A program made the translations under genes and the position numbers. The notes beneath the pieces are model-generated. The model was not told the origin of the DNA. It did not search any database and saw only the letters and a program-made list of their open reading frames with translations. 12,500 nucleotides of DNA from Acropora yongei (taxonomy: Eukaryota; Cnidaria; Anthozoa; Scleractinia; Acroporidae): the NCBI GenBank assembly GCA_014634225.1, contig BLFN01000865.1, positions 399,416 through 411,915 of the forward strand, given 5' to 3'. Shown here piece after piece: positions 6,783-12,500 of this stretch; within the stretch, counting starts at the first letter, position 1; the number at the start of each line of letters is the position of its first letter.

Positions 6783-7352
6783 TTAGAGTATTCAAGAAAG
6801 GAATGGAAAAGAGGGAGAAAGGAGGGAGGAAACATGTAGACCAAATGATGGCATTTGCTCTTACAGTAACGAACACCTCACTCTGCGACTGGTGTTACAC
6901 CAGCTCAGTTGCTTATGAAGAAGAACATATAGACAAGATTGGACCTGCCGTTACCCAACACTGCAAGTCACATTAGGCTCAAGCAAGGGTAACAGAAGTA
7001 CTTACACGATTACCATGCCAAAGAGAGGGACCTGGATCCCAATGATCCTGTTCCAGCTTTGCCAAGTTGTGGCAGAAAGAAACCATAGAACACACGACAG
7101 GCCTTTTGTCAGCTTTCTTCAAGTTACCAGATGGTCGTGTAGTCCAACATACCAAGATCGTCTGCAAAGGATCCCAGCATCACAGAAGAAAGCTTAAGGT
7201 CTTCAACCCTAGAAACTGACATGGTGGCTGCAGATCCAAACAGCACTGAATCTAAGTCTGTCAGGAGTTTTACCCCTCAAACCGCTGAAGCTGAACTAGT
7301 ATGAATGGCCAGTAGCTGGCGCCTCCCAGTGCGTTTAGTAGATTATGAACTC
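6783..7352 (+). pseudogene. gypsy integrase C-terminal half and pol tail, right part of the split element
   Basis: This continues the polyprotein broken at 1687. The frame at 6785 gives RVFKKGMEK, directly following the AV codons left of the Harbinger. It then gives a degraded VDQMMAFALT segment, and after a frame change HSATGVTPAQLLMKKN (from 6879, frame 3) with a stop at 6930. Next come TRLDLPLPNTASHIRLKQ with a stop at 6990, and YHAKERDLDPNDPVPALPS up to a stop at 7086. Further shifted pieces cover the C-terminal DNA-binding region (7089-7200), and a Ser/Glu-rich tail ends in LPVRLVDYEL at about 7352. It matches the usual end of gypsy integrases of this type in order and spacing. It is inactive, with several stops and frameshifts. 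No 3' LTR could be recognised after 7352. Confidence 0.85.
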
Positions 7353-8090
7353 AAGCATTGCTGTCATTACATTTATATAGCGGATTGCACCTTACAATTT
7401 AGAAAGAATGTAGCAAAAACATTTTTTTCAGATTTCTTTCTGAAGCATTAGATATTGAGAACTGGCAACTAAGCAAGCAACTGTAAAGTGGTCTATTGAC
7501 TGCCAGACATGTGGTCACGATTCCTGACAATTGTCTTTGTAAAGGACACAGAAAATGTTTTGAGTATTCTGATAGGCTTGGCCTAACACATGAAAATGAA
7601 TCAATAATAAGCTTGTGTCCATATATTTCTTTGCATTATCATCAATTAGTAATTTTTGGACCTGGATTTCTGCCCCTAACTGGGTGAGACTAATTCGATA
7701 AACTGCAGACCATGGAATCGTGGAAGGTTCGGAACTTGCTGAAGATAAAATACTGACATCGGCTCTTGTCTGGGAGTTGAGAAACATGGCATATTAATTC
7801 ACGTAATACATGGTTTTCAGGGTGAAAATCAAAGTCACAAGGTCCTCTGAATTTTTATCTATGTGAAGTTTTTTCAAGTATCTAGTTGCGAGATGTCTTT
7901 TGTTTGGAAAAATACAGCATTTTGAATTTGCGAATTGTCACCTTGCATGACAACATACTAAAAATCTATTTGGGTGGAAAAAAAATTTTCTATACCTAGG
8001 ATAGTTTGAGCCTTTCACTTTCATTGGGATATGTGTTCATTCACACGTATTTAACCTCCAGTGAACTCCAGGTGTTTTCATTGATTGCCA
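7353..8090. other. Unassigned AT-rich stretch after gypsy pol
   Basis: No gene can be supported. The gypsy 3' LTR should lie somewhere here but I found no matching copy, polypurine tract or TGT..ACA borders. A 90-codon minus-strand ORF at 7787-7515 contains a tidy segment (ADVSILSSASSEPSTIPWSAVYRISLTQL) that might be an old exon, but it matches no family I know. Confidence 0.5.
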
Positions 8091-8127
8091 GCTGCCATTT
8101 TGGTGAACTGCTCTGATCCACCACAAA

Positions 8128-8200
8128 ATGGCATCTCCATACGAAACCTTTTTGCATGAAACGCTTCAACAAATACCACACAAACCAGAGAACTGGGGAG
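8128..8200 (+). CDS. Possible short first exon with AAAATGGC start context
   Basis: The ATG at 8128 lies in CAAAATGGCATC, a YY1-like start context, and opens MASPYETFLHETLQQIPHKP, an amphipathic, plausible N-terminus. A potential donor (GGGGAG/GTGCTA) ends the exon at 8200; unspliced, the frame stops at 8263. GCCATTTTGGTG at 8094-8105 and CCACAAAATGGC at 8121-8132 form an inverted pair, so two opposed ATGGC-type sites flank about 15 bp. I recognise no domain and see no downstream exon, so this could be chance or the start of an eroded transposon gene. Confidence 0.25.
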
Positions 8201-8605
8201 GTGCTAACGGCACAAGTTCTTGTCTTTTATCTTTGAACTGTTTTGTCATACAGTTACCAATATGACAACTAAATCTATTTGTTAAACCTAAATCAAATCA
8301 TGTGAGAAACATCTGTAAAATAATTAAACTAAAAAAACTCTAGAAAATAGAAAGAAAAGACGAAAATGATTTTGATTTGACCGTTAAGGTAAACTGATCA
8401 GTTATATCCCATCATTTAGTGTTTTGTAGTGCATATCTAAAAGTTACCTTTATTAGTAGACCTTCTCACTGCAAGTCCTCTTTTTGTTTACAATTCATAT
8501 GGAGCTTGACCTTGTGGGTAATATGAACTTACATGGTGTAACATGCAAGCAGGAGTAGCAGTTACAGTGGTTATCAATTACATGCGTCCTTCAATGACTT
8601 TTTAT
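8201..8605. other. Unassigned noncoding stretch
   Basis: No ORF, repeat or RNA gene can be supported. The sequence is AT-rich and featureless by eye. Confidence 0.5.
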
Positions 8606-8726
8606 CATATTTCAAAAGTAAAATTTAGGTGGACATCAATCAAGTGTGTCCATTTCTCTTGGAAGCAGTTGAATTTGTCATGGAAACATTTGATTGATGT
8701 CAACCTAAATTATATTTTTGAATACG
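8606..8726. repeat. Long-arm hairpin (foldback, MITE-like)
   Basis: The arms 8606-8652 and 8681-8726 are inverted copies matching at about 40 of 47 positions, including ATTTAGGT-GACATCAATCAA. They are separated by a 28-base loop. It looks like a miniature foldback transposon. A structured RNA precursor is an alternative, because the stem length resembles a microRNA hairpin. No clear target-site duplication was seen at its edges. The 71-codon ORF across it (8543-8758) is an artefact of the palindrome. Confidence 0.7.
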
Positions 8727-8884
8727 AAAAAATGTCGTTGAGGGGTGCGTGTTACTGATTACAGCTGGCTTACGAGTTGTCTAATTCTGGCTAGCGTGTT
8801 TTTCAACTCATTCACACGACCTGCTCTGACAGCGTTACCCATATGATGTCTATATCACGTGTTATAGTTCTTTCTTCCTCCAAC

Positions 8885-9196
8885 ATGGAGACAATTGAGG
8901 AGGAACTTCGGAAGTTCTTCATAGGCTTTAACAAAACCTTAAGACAGTTAGAGTCTGGAAAGTAAACTAGAGAAACATGTCACCGAGACAACCTCATCGG
9001 CTTTGCCACCCATATTCTCCATCTCCAGCGAGACCCTCTCCCAAGCGTTCTCTCAAGCACTAGGAGAGTCACTTCCCTAAATTTTTGCAGCCTTTCAGAG
9101 GAATGGAGCGATAACTTCGTTGACCAGCTCTGCAGTTCAGTCATTCGGGGACGGGGCGCACGCTTCGAATGTAGCGAGTTCCTCGATACCAGGTAG
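8885..9196 (+). pseudogene. Unidentified coding relic, one in-frame stop
   Basis: The ATG at 8885 opens METIEEELRKFFIGFNKTL, a TAA interrupts at 8963, and the same frame continues openly for 76 codons (HRDNLIGFATHILHLQRD, STRRVTS, LSEEWSDNFVDQLC, RGRGARFECSEFLD) to a TAG at 9194. The length, the balanced composition and continuation across a single stop suggest genuine ancestral coding sequence. ACCAG/GTAGTG at 9192 could be a splice donor, which would make this a first exon. A CACGTG E-box lies 24 bp upstream (8856-8861). I do not recognise the family. It precedes a DIRS-type fragment on the same strand, so it may be a retroelement-borne ORF or an unrelated gene. Confidence 0.45.
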
Positions 9197-9249
9197 TGTT
9201 GTTGTTCCCGTGTTTATTTGTGCGGTAGGAAATTTGGTGTCAACCGCAC

Positions 9250-9531
9250 TTGGTTGGCCGCCGCTCACAGCTATTCCTACACATCCTCGTTCGTTCCTCA
9301 ACGATCCAATGGCAAAAACATTACTGCACCCGCAAGGAATTGGAGTTTTTAATTGGTAATCTTCAGCACCCTTGCAAAGTAGTCCCTGCAGGCCATACCT
9401 TTCTTCTTTGGATGATTAATTTGCTCTGTGCATTCCGCCGAGAGGACCACCCTATATGGCTAACCAGAGTTAAAAAATTTACGCAAGGTAAAGTAGTTTT
9501 TGACCCACACCTCTTACTAGCTCCACCATGA
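9250..9531 (+). pseudogene. DIRS-type reverse transcriptase/RNase H boundary fragment
   Basis: The frame contains CTRKELEFLIGNLQHPCKVV, followed by GHTFLLWMINLLCAFRRED and HPIWLTR. This K/R-EL-x-LIG-LxxACKVV-PG-x-FLxRMI-LL pattern is typical of the segment just after the RT thumb in DIRS-like and related tyrosine-recombinase retrotransposons. The cysteine and tryptophan spacing fits, but homology is not run. The expected tryptophan-rich continuation decays after about 9460, and a stop is reached at 9529. A hairpin MITE inserted exactly at the end of the fragment. No RT palm lies upstream, so this is an isolated remnant and distinct from the DIRS element starting at 11240. Confidence 0.6.
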
Positions 9532-9554
9532 GCAGGTACAAAACAAAGGTAAGC

Positions 9555-9567
9555 AGGTCACAGGTCA
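9555..9567 (+). promoter_or_regulatory. Perfect DR1 nuclear-receptor element, left MITE arm
   Basis: AGGTCA-C-AGGTCA is two perfect consensus half-sites in direct repeat with one spacer base. This is the classic DR1 target of RXR, HNF4 and COUP-TF type receptors. It is repeated in inverted orientation in the other arm (9635-9647). Function is not shown. Confidence 0.55.
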
Positions 9568-9634
9568 TTGTTTTACCAATACACAAAGTATCCTAAACAT
9601 TTGTAAAAGCTAACCTTATTTAGGATACTTTCTG

Positions 9635-9647
9635 TGACCTGTGACCT
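9635..9647 (-). promoter_or_regulatory. Perfect DR1 nuclear-receptor element, right MITE arm
   Basis: TGACCT-G-TGACCT is AGGTCA-C-AGGTCA on the minus strand. It mirrors the site at 9555-9567, so the MITE presents two perfect DR1 elements facing outward-symmetric positions about 67 bp apart. Confidence 0.55.
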
Positions 9648-9849
9648 GTGTTTTGTATCTCCTGCTCCACCATGGGTCCAGCAAATGCCATTTTTTTAGT
9701 CCATGTAGTTTGCATGGTACAAAAGGAATAAAATTTGGAGTCCGAAACAAGCAAATTTCGTTGCTAGGGGTGCAGATAATTATTTGAGCAGCAAAATATA
9801 TTTGGAGTTAGTTGCATTTTAACTGTAAAATGAAACTAATCTAACAACG

Positions 9850-10941
9850 CCATTTAACGTTCTGCCAAAGAAAAAAATTGAGTCAGAAATTTCAAAGAGC
9901 TTTTTGTCATTTGGTAGAGAGGGTTAACCAGAAATTAATCTAGGTAAATGAAGGGTATTTGAGCAAGTGTTATTGACTGGAATAAAGCACCATACATGGC
10001 ACTCACAAACTGTACACTCGATGAGATGTTGAAACCCATCGATGGCTCTTCATGTGTTCCAGTTACAAACTGGAGAATGTGGTTAAGGGTGAGAGATTCT
10101 CTATGCCCACTTCATGCTCGCTGGAAGTACCTCAGAAATGCCTGGTAGGTCACAGTCTTATCTCTACAGGCATTTGATCCTTCTTCTGAAAATTGAAGTG
10201 CAAGCAGTGAGATCAGTTTTCACCTCAACACCATTGATGGATGAGATGCAAAAAAAATATGTAAAAAGGTTGGAATAGCATTTACAATCTGGTAAATGCC
10301 CACATTCTGAAATCCACTTCGAAGCTTGTCAGTGCACTCATGAGAGTGTTTTTCAGATCCAAAAAGTTCCTCCAGATACTCTTTAGACAAAAACTTCGGA
10401 ATTTTTCCATTCTGACGGACACTTAGTGCCATCATAATGCCTGCAAAAGCATAGCCACAGGTGTTCCTTTAGCCCATGGCCAAAGAAGTTCGTCTTTACT
10501 TGTTAAACACATTACCACAAGAATTCTCTTCCAGGGCGCCCTGCATCAACAGCGCCTTTCCCATTAAAAGAGACTTCTAAAGTAAGCCTGGAATTTCCAA
10601 ATTCTTCCTTTGCAATTTGAAAGATCTCCTCTATGTCTCCTTCTTGTGGTTGAGAAGGGTCTGTAACATCCAAAGGACGACCAACCAGTGGGAAACGTTG
10701 AGCACAACTTAATATCTCCCCAGGATTTTCAACCCCCCTTCAAGCCAAAAAACCAATATATGAATTAATAGCTGATTCCAAGGAAGTAACACTTAAGGGT
10801 GCAGTCTCATGTAATCTGGGGTCTGGGTCTGTTTCTGTTTGACTATGTTCATCGAACAATACAACAGCTGGTGGAAGCTGACAATGGTGTCTAAGGCACA
10901 TTTTGATACGGTTCCATTATCATCTCCTGTTGGTAATGACT
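9850..10941 (-). pseudogene. HECT-domain E3 ubiquitin ligase relic (G2E3-like)
   Basis: Read on the minus strand from 10941, the first frame gives ESAINSYIGFLA, a stop, then QRFPLVGRPLDVTDPSQPQ, EIFQIAKEEFGNSRLTLEVSF and VDAGRPGREFL, which is the HECT N-lobe entry. Frame changes near 10500-10450 lead to MMALSVRQNGKIPKFLSKEY and FQNVGIYQIVNAIPTFL (10435-10220). Next come SLLALQFSEEGSN, a stop, LTLNHILQFVTGTHEEPSMGF, and after a shift NNTCSNTLHLPRL, with the catalytic Cys codon at 9965-9963. HECT ligases form a thioester with ubiquitin on this Cys. The series of blocks matches the G2E3-like subfamily with short HECT domains. Several frameshifts and stops make it inactive. TTCACAG just before 10941 resembles a splice acceptor, so earlier exons may have existed; otherwise it is a truncated retrocopy. 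Confidence 0.78.
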
Positions 10942-11239
10942 CTGTGAAGTAAGCAACAAAATTCTATCACGTGACTAAGAGACAGGAGATCCCATGAGAT
11001 GGCAGAGTGCATGCGCTAGATCATTGCATGCTTTGCACTACAAAGTGAAGGACCTAGTTTATGGTTTTCCAGAACTTTGGTCAAAGATTTTTGGACAATT
11101 CCCACGAGATATATGAAGTACATCTCAACTCACGTAGGCGAGCCAACGTGGTTGGCTTAATGAACGCCTGACTTCTTGTTTTATTGCACTTTAACGTAGT
11201 TAAAGCAATTTCGTGTTTCCTGCAATCGGACAAATTATC
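10942..11239. other. Noncoding stretch between HECT relic and DIRS element, with E-box
   Basis: No gene is seen. It contains a palindromic TCACGTGA E-box (10967-10974) upstream of the HECT relic and presumably the 5' terminal repeat of the DIRS-type element, which cannot be delimited without its 3' end. GTGCATGCG and GCATGCTTTGCAC near 10998-11040 form a loose inverted pair. Confidence 0.45.
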
Positions 11240-11980
11240 ATGGCAGGCAAAGAATCCTCAGAGGGTATTTTAAACGCCACCACTCATCCAGATGTACCAA
11301 CTACCTTTGTTATATTGCTCAGCAAAGTGAAGAAGATGAATGAAAATTTCATAAACATATCCTATATTGATGGGGAGGACAAGGCAGCAAAGGATATTGA
11401 TGGTGCAGAAACCGCCTTTCTGGATGCTTAAATAGCACAACTTAAGGCCAAACAGCTAGGCTCTGACCTTGCGGCTGCCATAGCCCAAGATTTGGATGTC
11501 AGAGAAAAAACAGGTTCCCCTATCAGTGATGGCCCAGCAGGGATTCTTACTTCCCTTTTGAAGCACAAATTGACCAATGAAAAAATTCAATCGAAGATTG
11601 ACAAATACCCACTTCCCTCAAATGTCAAAGGACTTCGAACACCTCATGTAAATCATCGTATTTGGAACCACCTCTCTGCTCAAGTCAGGACACAAGATTC
11701 CAAAATGAAAAAGTCACAAAATGCCCTTGTTGCATCTTCAATCGCCATGAGCAGAGCGCCTGAGCTGATTTTGAGGGAAAGTGAGGGTAACAAGAATCTT
11801 GTGAAGTGCATGTGTGAAACCATTGCTTTGGCGATTCAAGGTTGTCACGACATGAACAATACGCGATGACAAGCTATGAAGAAGCACCCGTTTAGCCCTT
11901 ATCAGCATGGACGAAATGATTTTTTGTCTAAGGGTTATCTACCAAAAAGCAGAATGAAGAAAGAGAGTGCAGAAAAGTAA
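11240..11980 (+). pseudogene. gag-like ORF1 of DIRS-type element, two in-frame stops
   Basis: The ATG at 11240 starts MAGKESSEGILNATTHP. One frame holds for 247 codons to a TAA at 11978, broken only by TAA at 11429 and TGA at 11867. The second probably arose from CGA to TGA, since it sits in a TR-x-QAMKKHPF context. Recognisable blocks are AFLDA-x-IAQLKAKQLG, LLKHKLTNEKIQSKIDKYP, the conserved VKGLRTPHVNHRIWNHL, TQDSKMKKSQNALVASSIAM, and IALAIQGCHDMNNTR. These resemble the ORF that precedes RT in DIRS-like elements of cnidarians and fish, thought to be a nucleocapsid/gag equivalent. No zinc knuckle is present. Otherwise the frame is undamaged, so decay is modest. Confidence 0.68.
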
Positions 11981-12034
11981 ATTAACACACGAGGTATGTT
12001 TAACTCAATTGTCACCCACATTGGATGATTTCTT

Positions 12035-12500
12035 AAAGCGGGTAGACTAGTTGAGTTTATCCCCAAGTGGCGTGAGATCACATCTGACCCTAACATACTA
12101 CAATATGTACAAGGGGTAAAAATTCCTTTATAGAAGGTATTGTATCTCACCAACAGGCTTACCGGCCAACTGTCTTTAAAGGCCAACAACATGAAATTGT
12201 CCAAAGTCTTCTTTTGCAATGGGTGCTCAGAAATCATACTTTGAGAGAGGGGAGTTTGTGTCGACCATATTTTTACGCCCCAGGAATGATGGGTCTTTTC
12301 ATATGATCCTCAATCTTAAGCAGTTTAATGAGTCAGTGGAATACTACCATTTCAAAATGAACACAATGGACACAGTCACAAGAATTATGAAACCTGGGTG
12401 TTTCATGGCCTCCATAGATCTTAATAACACCTATTACACTGTGCCAATTCACTGTGATCACCACTAATATCTGAAGTTTCTGTTTAATGGCATCCTATAC
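12035..12500 (+). pseudogene. DIRS-type reverse transcriptase, fingers and palm start, truncated by window end
   Basis: Frame 2 from 12035 gives AGRLVEFIPKWREITSDPNIL then YVQGVKIPL and a stop at 12122. A shifted segment keeps EIVQSLLLQ (about 12190). Frame 3 from about 12240 gives GEFVSTIFLRPRNDGSFHMILNLKQFN and VEYYHFKMNTMDTV, then FMASIDLNNTYYTVPIH, in which the Asp of SID is RT motif A and is present. An in-frame TAA at 12465 interrupts before YLKFLFNG at the end of the window. The GEF-STIFL, GSF-R/H-MILNLK and HFKM motifs are those of DIRS-like RTs rather than gypsy RTs. The YxDD box lies beyond the window. It is broken by at least two stops and one frame change. Confidence 0.78.

Larger units (their letters stand above)
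9531..9663. mobile_element. 133-bp hairpin MITE with 11-bp target duplication
   Basis: The ends AGCAGGTACAAAACA and, inverted, AGGAGATACAAAACA continue into arms carrying CAGGTCACAGGTCA and AAGTATCCTAAA, around a short central loop. The whole insert is therefore an imperfect foldback. GCTCCACCATG occurs immediately outside both ends (9520-9530 and 9664-9674), a perfect 11-bp direct repeat read as the target-site duplication. A 9-11 bp duplication points to a Mutator-like (MuDR) origin; that assignment is inference because no transposase is present. The perfect duplication suggests this is one of the younger insertions in the window. Confidence 0.78.
11240..12500 (+). mobile_element. DIRS-type retrotransposon, 5' half, running off the window
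   Basis: A gag-like ORF is followed on the same strand by the N-terminal half of a reverse transcriptase of the DIRS/Ngaro kind. The order, strand and motifs fit one element. The tyrosine recombinase and the terminal repeats that define the group would lie beyond 12500, so the superfamily rests on RT motifs only. Internal stops show the copy is decayed. Confidence 0.72.

Noticed and set aside
6599..6976. 125-codon plus-strand ORF
   Set aside because: It runs through the Harbinger right TIR and straight into the gypsy integrase remnant. Only the part from 6785 has coding ancestry; the start is an artefact of the insertion.
7496..7687. 63-codon plus-strand ORF
   Set aside because: It has no recognisable motif, and its composition is as expected from AT-rich noncoding DNA.
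8543..8758. 71-codon ORF across the hairpin
   Set aside because: Its sequence is dictated by the inverted repeat, it has no domain, and its two halves mirror the arms.
9120..9359. 79-codon ORF overlapping the unknown relic and the DIRS fragment
   Set aside because: It lies in a third frame relative to the two more credible frames on either side and shows no family signal.

Overview
The window looks like intergenic DNA from an invertebrate metazoan. A cnidarian such as a stony coral or anemone is my best guess, judged from the mix of transposon families; this is not provable from sequence alone. It is AT-leaning and has eukaryotic splice signals. Almost everything recognisable is a decayed or nested transposable element. 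I see no intact host gene, bacterial operon, tRNA, rRNA or CRISPR array.

Layout. (1) 1-1687 and 6783-7352 are the two halves of one Ty3/gypsy-type pol relic (RT, RNase H, integrase), full of frameshifts. (2) The relic is split by a 5.1-kb PIF/Harbinger DNA transposon at 1691-6782. Its termini are inverted repeats rich in GATCGTC-type units, and it carries the usual convergent gene pair: a MADF/BESS DNA-binding protein (+ strand, 1960-2871) and a HARBI1-like DDE nuclease (- strand, 6584-5246, one recognisable intron). Both genes are frameshifted. (3) The Harbinger is itself interrupted at 3764-5076 by a 1.3-kb element with TTAA flanks, ~148-bp inverted repeats and a still-open THAP-domain exon, best read as a Kolobok-type element with an internal deletion. 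This gives a three-level nest whose order of insertion can be read directly: gypsy first, then Harbinger, then the TTAA/THAP element.

(4) 7353-8880 is mostly unassigned. It holds a possible short first exon at 8128 with an AAAATGGC start context and a strong ~47-bp-arm hairpin at 8606-8726. (5) 8885-9531 holds an unidentified coding relic with one in-frame stop, followed by a DIRS-type reverse transcriptase/RNase H fragment. A 133-bp hairpin MITE with an 11-bp target duplication (9520-9674) sits at the end of that fragment, and each arm carries a perfect DR1 nuclear-receptor site. (6) 9850-10941, - strand, is a broken HECT-domain (G2E3-like) ubiquitin ligase relic that keeps the catalytic-Cys region. 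(7) 11240-12500, + strand, is the 5' half of a second DIRS-type element: a gag-like ORF with two internal stops, then the fingers/palm of a reverse transcriptase running off the window.

No functional pathway can be assigned. The genes work together only within each transposon. The most informative features are the exact nesting junctions, the two-promoter architecture of the TTAA element with a CRE palindrome at each end, the YY1-like start-codon context shared by both Harbinger genes, and the DR1-bearing MITE.
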